Source: Melastoma dodecandrum (Eukaryota > Streptophyta > Magnoliopsida > Myrtales > Melastomataceae). From it: 64,000 nucleotides of DNA. The translations under genes were made by a program, and so were the position numbers. How positions within the stretch are numbered: the stretch's first letter is position 1; each line of letters begins with the position of its first letter. Below are positions 25,908-35,842 of this stretch, piece after piece. Below the pieces are notes generated by a model that worked only from the letters and a program-made list of their open reading frames with translations, was not told the origin of the DNA and searched no databases. The stretch covers positions 1,302,001-1,366,000 of the forward strand of contig JARUPY010000091.1 in NCBI GenBank assembly GCA_029817715.1, given 5' to 3'.

Positions 25908-26957
25908 TCAGCTTACGCCCCGGCTCCAAGGGCCACCCGTCGGCGGAAAGCCCGCGCCCTGGTCAGGCCGAGCCGGACCGCCGCCCTGCCCACCCTGCCC
26001 CGCCCCGCGCGGGCGCGGCGGCGGCGGCGATTCCGGCGTCTCGGCCATTTCCTGCCCCATCATCACCGCGTTGCGGATCTGGTCGCCGAAATCCTTCATC
26101 GCGGCGGGCGAGTGCGGCACCAGCAGCACCTTGGCGGCGGTCGAGGTGCCGAATTCCTTCAGCGTGTCGAAATATTGCGTCAGCAGCAGCATCTGCATGA
26201 CCTCGGCCGCCGGCACGCCGATGACGTGCTTCTGGAATTCCTCGACCGAGGCCTGGTAGCCCTCCATGATCGCCTTGCGCTGGCCGGCGATGCCCTCGCC
26301 CTGTAGGCGCTTCGAGGCGGCCTCCGCCTCGGCGCGCTTGACGACGAGGATCTTCTCCGCCTCGCCCTTGGAGGCTGCCGCCACCTGCAGGCGCGCCTGC
26401 GCCTGGATGTCGTTCATCGCCGCCACGACCTGCGCCGCCGGCGTGATGTCGATGACGAGGCAGGAGACGATGATGATGCCGTACTGCCCCATCGCCGGGC
26501 CGACGTGCTCCTGGATCGCCACCGAGATGTCGTCCTTGCGCTCGAACACGTGGTCGAGGTCCATGGTCGGCACCTGCGAGCGCACCGAGTCGAGCGCATA
26601 GGCGGTAATCTGCGCCTGGATGTCGGCGAGGCCGTAGTAGGCGAGCGTCTCGCGCCCCGCCTCGATGCGGTAGTTCACGGCGAAATGGATTTTGACGAAG
26701 ACGTTGTCCTTGGTCTTGGTGTCGGCCTCCAGCTGCACCTGGTTGACCATCAGGTTGATCGTCGCCGCGACGCGGTCGAACAGCGGGATTTTTACGTTGA
26801 GCCCCGGCCCCGCGACGCGCGAGAACTTGCCGAAGCGCTCGACGATCGCCCGGTTCTGCTGCTCCACCGTGAACAGGCCGGCGGCCAGGATCACCAGGAC
26901 GATGATGACGAGGATGGTGATGAAGGTCATCGAGAGGGTGATCTCGGCGGGGTTCAT
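25908..26957 (-). CDS. SPFH/stomatin-like membrane protein
   Basis: A 349-residue protein with one N-terminal membrane helix (FITILVIIVLVILAAGLF) and an SPFH/prohibitin domain beginning VEQQNRAIVERFGKF. The stretch LDHVFERKDDISVAIQEHV, and the alanine/glutamate-rich helix AAASKGEAEKILVVKRAEAEAASKR, match the HIR/stomatin type that assembles into membrane microdomain scaffolds. The C-terminal 45 residues are Pro/Gly-rich and disordered. No NfeD-type protease gene is adjacent, unlike many stomatin operons. Its client is unknown. Confidence 0.88.
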   Translation of the reverse strand: MNPAEITLSMTFITILVIIVLVILAAGLFTVEQQNRAIVERFGKFSRVAGPGLNVKIPLFDRVAATINLMVNQVQLEADTKTKDNVFVKIHFAVNYRIEAGRETLAYYGLADIQAQITAYALDSVRSQVPTMDLDHVFERKDDISVAIQEHVGPAMGQYGIIIVSCLVIDITPAAQVVAAMNDIQAQARLQVAAASKGEAEKILVVKRAEAEAASKRLQGEGIAGQRKAIMEGYQASVEEFQKHVIGVPAAEVMQMLLLTQYFDTLKEFGTSTAAKVLLVPHSPAAMKDFGDQIRNAVMMGQEMAETPESPPPPRPRGAGQGGQGGGPARPDQGAGFPPTGGPWSRGVS

Positions 26958-27010
26958 GCGGGCTCCCTGAGGCCGGCACCTCTTCGGGCGAGGGCCGGCG
27001 TCGCCGCACC

Positions 27011-27697
27011 TTATGCGGGCGGGATGACGCCGTCATTGCCTCTCGCGGTCGCGGGACGCCTGAGGAGGCAGACGGCGGTAACCGCCTCCCATGCCGTAAT
27101 CGTGTAGACGCTCGCGCGCTCCCAGACGCCGTCGGGCACAAGCAGCGGCCCATGCCCCCGCGCCGCGATCAGCGCCGCCAGCGCGGCGAGCCCCAGCACG
27201 GGCAGCGCGAGGCTTGCGACGCGATGCGCTGCCGGCAGCCGCAGCTCGCGGAAGGCAAAGGCGGACACGAAGCCTGTCGCGTTGCCGAAGACGATCGCCA
27301 GGAAGGCACCGAGGCCGTGCACGCCCGCGACGCCGCTCGTCTCGGGAAACAGCCCGACGAGCGAGATGCCGATCGCGTTGAGCGCCGCGCAGGCGGCGAG
27401 CGGCCAGCGGCCGCCGCCGGACAGGGCGCGCGCCGCCGCGAGCCCGCCCGTGAGGAAGAGCACGCCCTGCAGCACGAAGTCGCCGTTCATCACGGCATGC
27501 AGCGGCGAGCAGACCGCGCGCCCGGCAAAGACGATGCCGCAGGCGGGCACGCCGAGGTCGCTGATGTAGTTCTCGGCATAGCTGTAGGCCGGCGTGTAGG
27601 CGGTGGCCGCGAGCGCCTCGCCGGCGACGTAGCAGACCGCGGCCGCGCCCCAGGCCAGCGCCGCGATAACCAGCGCGTTTGCCCGCACGCCGCTCAA
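27011..27697 (-). CDS. DUF998-family integral membrane protein
   Basis: About 228 residues with six to seven hydrophobic segments, for example ALVIAALAWGAAAVCYVAGE and SLALPVLGLAALAALIAARG. The conserved DUF998 features are TPAYSYAENYISDLGVPACG and HAVMNGDFVLQGVLFLTGG. Function is unknown. Two starts are possible: a TTG at 27697 that overlaps the upstream stop as TTGA, or a GTG at 27688; no ATG occurs before the first helix. The overlap suggests coupling to the small coiled-coil gene upstream. Residual open frame further upstream belongs to the glycosyltransferase region on another frame. Confidence 0.75.
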   Translation of the reverse strand: MSGVRANALVIAALAWGAAAVCYVAGEALAATAYTPAYSYAENYISDLGVPACGIVFAGRAVCSPLHAVMNGDFVLQGVLFLTGGLAAARALSGGGRWPLAACAALNAIGISLVGLFPETSGVAGVHGLGAFLAIVFGNATGFVSAFAFRELRLPAAHRVASLALPVLGLAALAALIAARGHGPLLVPDGVWERASVYTITAWEAVTAVCLLRRPATARGNDGVIPPA

Positions 27698-27888
27698 GCC
27701 CGGCGCCGCCGGAACGGCCAGGGCCAACTGCCACGTGCCGCCAGCTTGGCCTCCAGCGCGTCGCAGCGCTTGGCGAGGGTCAGCGCACGCTCGTGCGCCT
27801 CGAGGGTCAGGGTGCGCTGGCGATCGTTGTCGGCGCGCAGCGCCCGGCAGGTCTCGGCCAGCGTCTTGGCGTCTAGGCTCTCGTCCAT
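27694..27888 (-). CDS. small coiled-coil protein of unknown function
   Basis: A 64-residue frame with a strong heptad-like helix (TLAETCRALRADNDRQRTLTLEAHERALTL, shown here only by its ends in spirit: Leu at regular positions and many Glu/Arg), ending in a Trp/Arg-rich tail WPWPFRRRRA. It overlaps the glycosyltransferase stop by 16 nt and the DUF998 start by 4 nt, which supports a real gene rather than a shadow. I recognise no family. The basic aromatic tail might touch membranes or nucleic acid; that is only a guess. Confidence 0.45.
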   Translation of the reverse strand: MDESLDAKTLAETCRALRADNDRQRTLTLEAHERALTLAKRCDALEAKLAARGSWPWPFRRRRA

Positions 27889-29375
27889 CGTCCCTCCGTA
27901 AGCCGCGGGCGCAGGCGGGTCTCGACGTCGTCGAGGAAGCGGGCCGCCTCGTCCCAGCTCGCCGACGCCGGCAGCATCGCGACCCGGCCCGCCAGCGCCG
28001 GCTGGCGCGCGACCAGCGCGTCGGCGGCGTGCGAGTGGTCGCAGACGACGAGATCGAACGCGGCGAAGGCCTCGGGCGGCAGCGCCTGCGCCCGACCGTC
28101 GGCGCCGAGATCGTAGACGACGAGGCTGTGGCCCTCCAGGGCCTCGGCGAGACCGCCGAGCAACGCATCCCCCTCGCCGCCGAGCACGAGATGCAAGGGG
28201 GCCTGTGGCGCGAAGGCGTGCACGAGCCGCACGATCATCTCCGCGCGCCGGGCCGCCGGCAGGTCGCCGAGGCCGATCGCCTGCACGCCGTCCGGCAGCG
28301 CCGGCGGCGACGGCGTCGCGACGGCGGTCTCGATGATCAGGCGCCGCGCCCGGCTCTCGGCGATCCGCAAGAGACCGGCGGGCGCGCCGGCGAGCGCGGC
28401 GACGACGAGCACGCCGTCGAAGCGCTGCCCCAGGAGCCGCCGACAGAGATTGTGGTAGGCGCGCCCGAAGTCGCGCGCGAACATCGCGTTCGTCCAGACC
28501 GGCGCCTCGCGCAACTTGGCGAGGTCGATGCGGGGCTCGATTGCGCCGGCATGGGCGACGAGCTCGGCCAGGACGTGCGAGGCGCGCAGCGCATGGAGGC
28601 CGTGACGCAGGGTCTCGCCGTCCTCCACCACCGCCTCGCCGTCGCCGTGCGCGACGACCGCCGCGGGGTCGAAAACCGGGTTCGGCGGTACGATGCGCCG
28701 CGTCGCGTCGCCGATGTCGGCCATGATGCTGCCGGCGCGGCGCCGGTAGAACAGCGCCGCATCCTCCGCCGCGCGGATGTCGGCGCCAGCGGCCACCGCG
28801 CGGCAGTTCAGGTCGTAGTCCTCGTAGGCATAGGCGCGGCTGCCGGCGCAGTCGCGATAGCCGAGGTCGCGGAGGAACGCCGTCGGCGCCAGGATGCAGG
28901 AGATGAACGTGTGCGCGCCGAGGAGCCGGAAGCGGCCGCTGCGCGCCAGCGGCTCGAAGCGCTGGACGCTGGTGTCGGCATCGAACCAGACCGTGATGCC
29001 CGGTACTGCCACGACGAGGCCGCCGGACGTCGCCGCCGCGTGCATCTCGGCGAGATAGTTGAACGAGTAGAGGTCGTCCCCGTCGACCGTCGCCGTGAAG
29101 GTCCCGCGCGCCGCCGTGAGGCCCGCGTTGCGCGACGGCCCGAGCGAGCGGTGCGCGACCTCGATCCTCTCGATGCGGGCGAAGGCCGCGCTCTCGAACG
29201 AGGCCAGAGCGGCGCAGGTCGCGGGATCGGGGCTGTCGAGGACGGCGACCAGCTCGACGCCGAGCCCCTTCGTCGCCGCATGCAGGGCGGTGTCGGTCAG
29301 CGAGCGCAGGGTCGGCGCCAGCAGCGGTCCTTCGCGATGCGCATTGAGGACGATCGTGATGTCAGGGCTTCTCAC
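27873..29375 (-). CDS. family 2 glycosyltransferase with C-terminal extension
   Basis: A roughly 500-residue protein. The N-terminal GT-A domain starts ITIVLNAHREGPLLAPTLRSL and carries GPSRNAGLTAARGTFTATVDGDDLY with the DxD motif, followed by SRAYAYEDYDLNCRAVAAGA. The remaining 250 residues are alpha/beta-like and unassigned, perhaps a second transferase-like or Rossmann domain. I prefer GTG 29375, directly before the first strand; ATG 29426 would add 17 unconserved residues. Sugar donor and acceptor are unknown. The convoy with a coiled-coil peptide and DUF998 protein suggests surface glycan assembly, an inference from position. Confidence 0.75.
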   Translation of the reverse strand: MRSPDITIVLNAHREGPLLAPTLRSLTDTALHAATKGLGVELVAVLDSPDPATCAALASFESAAFARIERIEVAHRSLGPSRNAGLTAARGTFTATVDGDDLYSFNYLAEMHAAATSGGLVVAVPGITVWFDADTSVQRFEPLARSGRFRLLGAHTFISCILAPTAFLRDLGYRDCAGSRAYAYEDYDLNCRAVAAGADIRAAEDAALFYRRRAGSIMADIGDATRRIVPPNPVFDPAAVVAHGDGEAVVEDGETLRHGLHALRASHVLAELVAHAGAIEPRIDLAKLREAPVWTNAMFARDFGRAYHNLCRRLLGQRFDGVLVVAALAGAPAGLLRIAESRARRLIIETAVATPSPPALPDGVQAIGLGDLPAARRAEMIVRLVHAFAPQAPLHLVLGGEGDALLGGLAEALEGHSLVVYDLGADGRAQALPPEAFAAFDLVVCDHSHAADALVARQPALAGRVAMLPASASWDEAARFLDDVETRLRPRLTEGRWTRA

Positions 29376-29498
29376 CGACCGTCCTGTCGCGCTGGGCCGT
29401 GTCGCGGGCCATATGGCGCAGGCCAAGCGCCCATGTCACGCGACGCCGCGCTGGCATCTTCGCTCAAATGATCTATTTATCTGCTCAAGGAGCACTCC

Positions 29499-29948
29499 AT
29501 GCCGGCTGCAGCGCAGGTCCTTCCCTCGTATCTCGATGTCTTCCGCGCCACCCCGGTGGACCGGATCGAGATGATCAAGGCGGGCGTTCGCGCCATCGAG
29601 GCCAAGCGCATGTTCGAGGCGCTCTCCATCTCGCAGGGCGCCGGCTTCGCCGCGCTGAAGCTCTCCGCCGCGACCGTCAACCGCAAGGCGGCGCGCGGCC
29701 AGACGCTGTCGTCCGACGAGAGCGAGCGCGTGCTCGGCATCGCGCGGCTGATCGGCCAGGTCGAGGCCATGGTCGAGGAGTCGGGCACGGCCGAAGGCTT
29801 CGATGCGGCCCACTGGATCTCGCGGTGGCTCGAGGAGCCCGTGCCGGCGCTCGGTGGCCGCCGCCCCCTCGATCTCCTCGACACGATGGAGGGCCAGGCG
29901 CTCGTCGCCGACACCCTGGCGCGCATGCAGAGCGGCGCCTACGCGTGA
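29499..29948 (+). CDS. Xre/MbcA/ParS-type antitoxin (DUF2384)
   Basis: A 149-residue antitoxin of the RES-Xre class. Its N-terminal Xre-like helices (AALKLSAATVNRKAARGQTLSSDESERVLGIARL) are followed by the DUF2384 region WISRWLEEPVPALGGRRPLDLLDTMEGQALVADTL, whose C-terminal end normally plugs the toxin active site. The ATG at 29499 has GGAG a few bases upstream. The stop overlaps the toxin start as GTGA. A short A/T-rich promoter region separates it from the divergent glycosyltransferase. Confidence 0.88.
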   Translation: MPAAAQVLPSYLDVFRATPVDRIEMIKAGVRAIEAKRMFEALSISQGAGFAALKLSAATVNRKAARGQTLSSDESERVLGIARLIGQVEAMVEESGTAEGFDAAHWISRWLEEPVPALGGRRPLDLLDTMEGQALVADTLARMQSGAYA

Positions 29949-30430
29949 GCCGGCGCGTCTGGCGCATCGCCAGCGACACGCCCGCCTACGAAGCGGACGA
30001 TCTCTCCGGCGCCGGCGCCAAGGCGACGGGCGGCCGCTGGAACGAGACGGGCAGCGCGGTCCTCTATGCCGCCGAGAGCCGGGCCTTGGCGTGCCTGGAG
30101 ACGGTCGTGCATCTCGGCGCTGGCGGCCTGCCGCTCAACCGCTACCTCGTCGCGCTCGACATCCCCGACGACCTCTGGGCAAACGCGCGGCGCGAGACGC
30201 CGACGAGCCTCGACGTCGGCTGGGATGCCGAGCCGGCGGGACGCGTGAGCATCCGGCTCGGCACCGACTGGCTCGCGGCGAAAAGCTCCGCGCTCCTCAT
30301 CGTCCCGTCGGTGATCGTTCCCGAGGAGTTCAACCTCCTCGTCAATCCGGCGCATCCCGATGCCGGCGGCGTCACGGCGAAGAAGGTGCGCAGATGGACT
30401 TACGATCCTCGCATCAGAGCAAGAGCTTAA
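29945..30430 (+). CDS. RES-domain toxin
   Basis: A 161-residue RES-family toxin; characterised members such as MbcT deplete cellular NAD+. It starts at GTG 29945 in overlap with its antitoxin. The recognisable RES elements are an Arg in GGRWNETGSAVLY, the Tyr and Glu that follow (LYAAESRALACLETV), and the conserved RYLVALDIPDDLW. All are intact, so the module may be active. It is located just before alaS, with about 85 bp between. Confidence 0.85.
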   Translation: MSRRVWRIASDTPAYEADDLSGAGAKATGGRWNETGSAVLYAAESRALACLETVVHLGAGGLPLNRYLVALDIPDDLWANARRETPTSLDVGWDAEPAGRVSIRLGTDWLAAKSSALLIVPSVIVPEEFNLLVNPAHPDAGGVTAKKVRRWTYDPRIRARA

Positions 30431-30515
30431 GCCGCGCGGCGCGCCTCGACAGCCCTCTGCCCCCTCGCTAGAACGAACCCTTCCCTGCAGCCGCCCACCA
30501 GGTACGTAACACGGC

Positions 30516-33203
30516 ATGATCGGCACCGGCGTCAACGAGATCCGCGCGGCGTTTCTCGACTATTTCGGCCGCAACGCGCACGAGATCGTGCCGTCGGCGC
30601 CGCTCGTGCCGCGCAACGATCCCACCCTGCTGTTCACCAACAGCGGCATGGTGCAGTTCAAGAACGTCTTCACCGGCCACGAGAAGCGCCCGTATTCGCG
30701 CGCCACCTCGAGCCAGAAATGCGTGCGGGCCGGCGGCAAGCACAACGACCTCGACAACGTCGGCTATACGGCGCGCCACCACACGTTCTTCGAGATGCTC
30801 GGCAACTTCTCGTTCGGCGACTACTTCAAGGACGTGGCGATCGAGCTGGCGTGGACGCTCATCACCAAGACCTTCGAGCTGCCGGTCGAAAAGCTTCTCG
30901 TCACCGTCTACCAGGAAGACGACGAGGCCTTCGGGCTCTGGAAGAAGATAGCCGGCCTTCCCGAGTCGAAGATCATCCGCATCGCGACCTCCGACAACTT
31001 CTGGTCGATGGGCGACACCGGCCCGTGCGGCCCGTGCTCGGAGATCTTCTACGACCACGGCGATAAGGTCCCCGGCGGCCCGCCCGGATCGGCCGACGCC
31101 GACGGCGACCGCTTCATCGAAATCTGGAACCTCGTCTTCATGCAATACGAGCAGGTGACGAAGGACGAGCGTCGCGCGCTGCCGCGCCCCTCGATCGACA
31201 CCGGCATGGGTCTCGAGCGCATCGCCGCGCTGCTGCAGGGCGTCACCTCGAACTATGACATCGACCTCTTCCGCGTGCTCGTCGCCGCCATCGCCGACGC
31301 CACGTCGACCGACCCGAACGGACCGCTGCGCGCCAGCCATCGGGTTATCGCCGACCACCTCCGCTCCTGCTCCTTCCTCGTCGCCGACGGCGTGCTGCCG
31401 GGCAACGAGGGGCGCGGCTACGTGCTCCGCCGCATCATGCGCCGGGCGATGCGCCACGCGCAGATCCTCGGCGCCAAGGAGCCGCTGATGTGGCGTCTCG
31501 TGCCGGCGTTGACGCGCGAGATGGGCCAGGCCTTCCCCGAGCTGTTGCGCGCCGAGGCGCTCATCACCGAGACCCTGCGGCTCGAGGAGACGCGCTTCCG
31601 CGTCACGCTGGCGCGCGGCCTCGCCATGCTCGACGAGGAGACGCAGCGCCTGCCCGACAAGGGCACGCTGCCGGGCGAGATCGCCTTCCGGCTCTACGAC
31701 ACCTATGGTTTTCCCCTCGACCTGACGCAGGACGCGCTGCGCGCCAAGAACCTCGGGGTCGACCTCGCCGGCTTCAATGCCGCGATGGCGAAGCAGAAGG
31801 CGGACGCGCGCGCCGCGTGGTCGGGCTCGGGCGACGCGGCCTCCGAAACGCACTGGTTCGGCATCCGCGACGCCGCCGGCGCCACCGACTTTCTCGGCTA
31901 CGCGACAGAGCGGGTCGAAGCGAAGGTCATGGCGATCGTCAAGGACGGCGCCGAGGTCGAGCGCGCCGGAGCCGGCGACGAAGCGACGATCGTTTTGAAC
32001 CAAACGCCGTTCTACGGCGAGTCGGGCGGCCAGGTCGGCGACACCGGCGTGCTCGCGGCGGACGGCGTGCGCTTCCGCGTCACCGATACGCAGAAGAAGC
32101 TCGGCAATCTCTTCGTGCACGAAGGCAAGGTCGAGGACGGTGCCATCACTAAGGGCATGACGCTCGACTGCATCGTCGACCACAAGCGCCGGGCGATGAT
32201 CCGCGCCAACCATTCGGCCACGCATCTCTTGCACGAGGCGCTGCGCCTCACGCTCGGCGACCACATCGCGCAGAAGGGCTCGCTTGTCGCGCCGGAGCGT
32301 CTGCGCTTCGACTTCTCGCATCCGAAGCCGATCAGCCCGGACGAGCTCGCTAGGATCGAGGACATCGCCAACCGCGCGGTGCTCGAGAACGCCGAGGTGC
32401 TGACCCGCCAGATGGGGCTCGAGGAGGCGCGCAAGACCGGCGCGCGCGCCCTCTTCGGCGAGAAGTACGGCGACGAGGTGCGCGTCGTCTCGATGGGCCT
32501 CGCCCAGGCCGACGACGCGGCCGAGCCCGACCCGCACGGCCCCGCCTTCTCGGTGGAGCTGTGCGGCGGCACGCATGTCGCGCGCACCGGCGACATCGGC
32601 CTCATCACCATTGTCGGCGAGAGCGCGGTGGCGTCGGGCGTGCGCCGCGTGGAAGCGAAGACCGGCGCCGCCGCGCGCTACCATCTCAACGCGCGGGCGG
32701 AAAAGCTCGAAGCGCTGACGGGGCTCCTGAAGACGCCTGAGGACGAGGCGGCGAAGCGCCTCGCAAGCCTGCTCGACGAGCGCAAGAAGCTCGACCGCGA
32801 GCTGTCGGACGCGCGCAAGAAGCTGGCGATGGGCGGCGGTGGCGGCGACGCGCCGGCCTTCGCCGAGATCGGCGGCATAAAGTATCTCGGCAGGGCGGTG
32901 AGCGGCGTCGAGATGAAGGATCTGAAGGCGCTCGCCGACGAGGCCAAGCAGACGATCGGCTCCGGCATCGTCGCGATCGTCGGCGTCGCCGCAGACGGCA
33001 AGGCCGGCGTCGTCGTCGGCGTGACCGAGGATCTCACGTCGCGGTTCGATGCGGTGGCGCTGGTGCGCGCCGCGGCGGCCGAGCTCGGCGGCAAGGGCGG
33101 CGGCGGCCGCCGCGACATGGCGCAAGCCGGCGGCCCCGATGGCGCCGCGTCGCAAAAGGCGATCGACGCGATCGGCGCCATGCTCGAGAGGGAGGCGGCC
33201 TGA
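30516..33203 (+). CDS. alaS: alanyl-tRNA synthetase
   Basis: Charges tRNA-Ala and edits mischarged Ser and Gly. The 895-residue protein starts [17 protein letters not shown] and shows class II motif 1-3 features ([50 protein letters not shown]). The editing domain has [12 protein letters not shown] and the Cys-His site [16 protein letters not shown] glycine-rich C-Ala domain ends the protein ([31 protein letters not shown]), with the tRNA- and dimer-forming coiled stretch before it. Length is normal for bacterial AlaS. Confidence 0.97.
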   Translation: MIGTGVNEIRAAFLDYFGRNAHEIVPSAPLVPRNDPTLLFTNSGMVQFKNVFTGHEKRPYSRATSSQKCVRAGGKHNDLDNVGYTARHHTFFEMLGNFSFGDYFKDVAIELAWTLITKTFELPVEKLLVTVYQEDDEAFGLWKKIAGLPESKIIRIATSDNFWSMGDTGPCGPCSEIFYDHGDKVPGGPPGSADADGDRFIEIWNLVFMQYEQVTKDERRALPRPSIDTGMGLERIAALLQGVTSNYDIDLFRVLVAAIADATSTDPNGPLRASHRVIADHLRSCSFLVADGVLPGNEGRGYVLRRIMRRAMRHAQILGAKEPLMWRLVPALTREMGQAFPELLRAEALITETLRLEETRFRVTLARGLAMLDEETQRLPDKGTLPGEIAFRLYDTYGFPLDLTQDALRAKNLGVDLAGFNAAMAKQKADARAAWSGSGDAASETHWFGIRDAAGATDFLGYATERVEAKVMAIVKDGAEVERAGAGDEATIVLNQTPFYGESGGQVGDTGVLAADGVRFRVTDTQKKLGNLFVHEGKVEDGAITKGMTLDCIVDHKRRAMIRANHSATHLLHEALRLTLGDHIAQKGSLVAPERLRFDFSHPKPISPDELARIEDIANRAVLENAEVLTRQMGLEEARKTGARALFGEKYGDEVRVVSMGLAQADDAAEPDPHGPAFSVELCGGTHVARTGDIGLITIVGESAVASGVRRVEAKTGAAARYHLNARAEKLEALTGLLKTPEDEAAKRLASLLDERKKLDRELSDARKKLAMGGGGGDAPAFAEIGGIKYLGRAVSGVEMKDLKALADEAKQTIGSGIVAIVGVAADGKAGVVVGVTEDLTSRFDAVALVRAAAAELGGKGGGGRRDMAQAGGPDGAASQKAIDAIGAMLEREAA

Positions 33204-33272
33204 CCCGTTTGCTCCCGCATGAGGGGCACTGGGTACAGCCTTCCATGCCGACCTTGAGAGACCTTCTGGCAC

Positions 33273-33327
33273 ATCCCTCATCCGACCCCGCTTCGCGGGG
33301 CCACCTTCTCCCGCAAGCGGGAGAAGG
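33273..33327. repeat. intergenic palindromic repeat, copy A (alaS-MFS gap)
   Basis: Two adjacent stems: CCCCGCTTCGCGGGG, and CTTCTCCCGC-AA-GCGGGAGAAG. Copies B and C lie at 60361-60411 and 60455-60507. The element sits directly after alaS and could serve as its terminator or a transcript-end stabiliser, and its last bases provide purine-rich sequence just before the MFS start. Confidence 0.8.
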
Positions 33328-33339
33328 AAGGGGCACGCG

Positions 33340-34725
33340 ATGACCTCTTCCACCGAGGGGCTGCCGCCGCCGCGCCGCTACTTGGCGATGGTGGCGATCG
33401 GCCTCGGCATCGCGATGGCGGTGCTCGACACCTCGATCGCCAACGTCGCGCTCCCCACCATCGCGCACCGTCTGCATGTCGCGCCGGCGGCGGCGACTTG
33501 GGTCGTCAACGCCTATCAGATCGCGACGATCGTCACGCTCCTCCCCATCGCCGCGCTCGGCGAGCGGCTCGGCTATCGCCGCGTCTATCTCGCCGGCCTG
33601 GTGGTCTTCGTGATCGGCTCGCTCGGCTGCGCGCTGTCGCAGACGCTGCCGGTGCTCGTCGCCGCCCGCATCCTGCAGGGCGTCGGCGCCTCGGGCCTCA
33701 TGGGCATGAACGGCGCGCTGGTGCGCCATACCTGGCCCCATCGGCTGCTCGGACGCGGCGTCGGGATCAACGCCCTCGTCGTTTCCTTCGCCTCGACCAT
33801 CGCGCCGACGGTGGCCGCCGGCATCCTGGCGGTCGGCTCGTGGGAATGGCTGTTCGCGATCAACGTGCCGCTCGGGCTCATCAACATTGTGCTGGCGTCG
33901 CGCTTCCTGCCGCATTCGGAGCGCAACGACCGGCCGCTCGACCTCGCCAGCGCCCTCCTCAACGCGCTCGCCTTCGGCCTGCTATTCGTGGGCGCGGACG
34001 CGCTGACCCGCGGCGGCCGGGAGAGCATGCTGGCCGTCGGCGAGATCGCGATCGCCATTATCGCCGGCGTCTTCCTGTGGCGGCGGGCGCAGCGGCGCAC
34101 CGCGCCGCTCATCCCCGTCGACCTGCTGCGCCAGCCGGTCTTCGCGCTGTCGGTCGCGACCTCCGTCGCCGCGTTCACCGCCTACATGCTCGCCTATGTC
34201 GCCCTGCCCTTCTACTTCGAGAGCGTGATGCATCGCGACGCCGTGCAGACGGGCCTCCTGATGACGGGCTGGCCGGCGGCCCTCGCCGTGGCGGCCCCGC
34301 TCGCCGGCGTGCTGTCGGACAGGCTACCGGCCGCCATCCTCGGAGCCGCGGGCCTCAGCCTGCTGGCGGTCGGCCTCGCCCTGCTCGCCGCGATGCCGGT
34401 CGACGCCAGCGTGCCGGACATCCTGTGGCGGATGGTGCTCGCCGGCCTCGGCTTCGGCTTCTTCCAGGCCCCCAACAATCGCACCATTCTCTCGAGCGCA
34501 CCGCGCGATCGGGCGGGCGCGGCCGGCGGCATGCTGGCGATCTCGCGCATCGTCGGCTTCACCTGCGGCGCCACGCTGGCGGCGGCGCTGTTTCGCCTCG
34601 CGCCGGCCCACGCCGAGACGGCGGACCTCGTCATCGGCGCGTGCTTCGCGCTCGTCGCCGCCTTCGCCAGCCTGCGTCGCCTCAAGAGCGCCGGCGCGCC
34701 GCGCCTGCAAGCGAAGTCGTTGTGA
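33340..34725 (+). CDS. MFS transporter, DHA2 (14-helix) drug exporter family
   Basis: A 461-residue membrane protein with about 14 hydrophobic segments. The DHA2 signature is present in helix 1 (LDTSIANVALPTIAHRL) with motif C-like sequence in the following helices, and the loop motif ERLGYRRVYLAG. Such proteins export drugs or other amphipaths with protons. Adjacency to alaS and DUF1328 offers no substrate clue. ATG 33340 follows a purine-rich tract (GAAGGAAGGGG) that is partly supplied by the palindromic repeat. Confidence 0.88.
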   Translation: MTSSTEGLPPPRRYLAMVAIGLGIAMAVLDTSIANVALPTIAHRLHVAPAAATWVVNAYQIATIVTLLPIAALGERLGYRRVYLAGLVVFVIGSLGCALSQTLPVLVAARILQGVGASGLMGMNGALVRHTWPHRLLGRGVGINALVVSFASTIAPTVAAGILAVGSWEWLFAINVPLGLINIVLASRFLPHSERNDRPLDLASALLNALAFGLLFVGADALTRGGRESMLAVGEIAIAIIAGVFLWRRAQRRTAPLIPVDLLRQPVFALSVATSVAAFTAYMLAYVALPFYFESVMHRDAVQTGLLMTGWPAALAVAAPLAGVLSDRLPAAILGAAGLSLLAVGLALLAAMPVDASVPDILWRMVLAGLGFGFFQAPNNRTILSSAPRDRAGAAGGMLAISRIVGFTCGATLAAALFRLAPAHAETADLVIGACFALVAAFASLRRLKSAGAPRLQAKSL

Positions 34726-34794
34726 ATTCAAGGCACGTAGCGGAACCAGCCGCGCTTGCCACAGTTTCGCCACCACTTATCGGAGGGAACGAAT

Positions 34795-34971
34795 ATGGGT
34801 ACCGGCAACCTGCTCCACTGGGCGCTGATCTTTCTCGTCATCGCGCTCGTCGCGGCCGTGCTCGGCTTCGGTGGCGTCGCGGCCGGCGCCGCCTCGATCG
34901 GCAAGATCATCTTCTACGTCGCGTTGATTCTGCTGCTCGTCTCGCTCGTGCTGAACTTCACCCGGCGCTAG
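34795..34971 (+). CDS. DUF1328 small membrane protein
   Basis: A 58-residue protein with two hydrophobic segments ([29 protein letters not shown], described by its ends, and [18 protein letters not shown]) and a short basic tail, the DUF1328/YtjA pattern. Members are often induced by stress and of unknown function. ATG 34795 has an excellent GGAGG six bases upstream. It stands alone between the MFS gene and the pyrophosphatase gene. Confidence 0.88.
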   Translation: MGTGNLLHWALIFLVIALVAAVLGFGGVAAGAASIGKIIFYVALILLLVSLVLNFTRR

Positions 34972-35068
34972 CCTTGCGGCCTGCGCCGCTCCGCCGGAGA
35001 GGCGCAGGCGCTAAAAATTAGCCTTTCACCGCCAAAACGCCGGATCGAGGCTGTACATCCCCGATCCG

Positions 35069-35830
35069 ATGCTCCGCACAACCTTCGCGCTTCTCGTCGG
35101 CGTCTTCCTTTTTCTGCCGAAGCTCGGCCAGGACATGCAGCGCGGCGTCCTGTGGCGGGTCGTGCAAGCCTGCGTCGCCAACCACGACCTCACCGGTCTC
35201 GCCTTCCCCTGCCTGCAGGTGGACGCGACCGGCGGCCCCGACCGCGGCTACGCGGTGCTGCGCGCCCCCTTCGTCAAGTCCCACACCATCGTCACGCCGA
35301 TCGTGCAGACCCCCGGCATCGAGGCGTCGCGCCTGCGCGGAGCCGACGCGCCCAACTATTTCGCCGATGCCTGGGCCGCCCGGCACTTCGCGACGCGCGG
35401 CCTCAAGCGGCTGCCCGACCGCGCCGACTTCGCGCTCGCCGTCAACTCGCGTGCCGGCCGCAGCCAAGACCAGCTGCACATCCACGTCGACTGCATCCGC
35501 CCCAAGGTCCGCGAGGCGCTGGCGAGGGACGCGAGCGATATCGGCTCCGGCCGCTGGACGAGCGTGAAGCCGCTGCCGGCCTCGCCGCGCTATTGGGCGA
35601 AGGGCGTGCAAGGCGAGACGCTCGCCGGCGTCAACGTCTTCGACCTCGTCGCCGACGGCCTGCACGTGTCGCCCGACGACATGGACGAGATCACCATCGT
35701 CGTCGTCGGCTCCGACGACATCGCCGGCAAGCCGGGCTTCGTCGTCCTCGCGCGCAAGCGCCTCACCCACGTCTTCGACGAAGCGCACGGCGAGGCCCTG
35801 ATGGACCACTCGTGCCCGGCGTTCCGGTAG
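35069..35830 (+). CDS. CDP-diacylglycerol diphosphatase (Cdh)
   Basis: Hydrolyses CDP-diacylglycerol to phosphatidic acid and CMP; family members are anchored in or secreted past the inner membrane. The 253-residue protein has an N-terminal hydrophobic signal or anchor (TTFALLVGVFLFLPKLG). The HIT-like active site is SRAGRSQDQLHIHVDC, and GYAVLRAPFVKSHTIVTPI, PNYFADAW and VNSRAGRSQDQ are Cdh landmarks. Start ATG 35069. Reading quality is good to the stop at 35830, right before the first direct repeat of the island. Confidence 0.88.
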   Translation: MLRTTFALLVGVFLFLPKLGQDMQRGVLWRVVQACVANHDLTGLAFPCLQVDATGGPDRGYAVLRAPFVKSHTIVTPIVQTPGIEASRLRGADAPNYFADAWAARHFATRGLKRLPDRADFALAVNSRAGRSQDQLHIHVDCIRPKVREALARDASDIGSGRWTSVKPLPASPRYWAKGVQGETLAGVNVFDLVADGLHVSPDDMDEITIVVVGSDDIAGKPGFVVLARKRLTHVFDEAHGEALMDHSCPAFR

Positions 35831-35842
35831 GCGGCCACGCGG

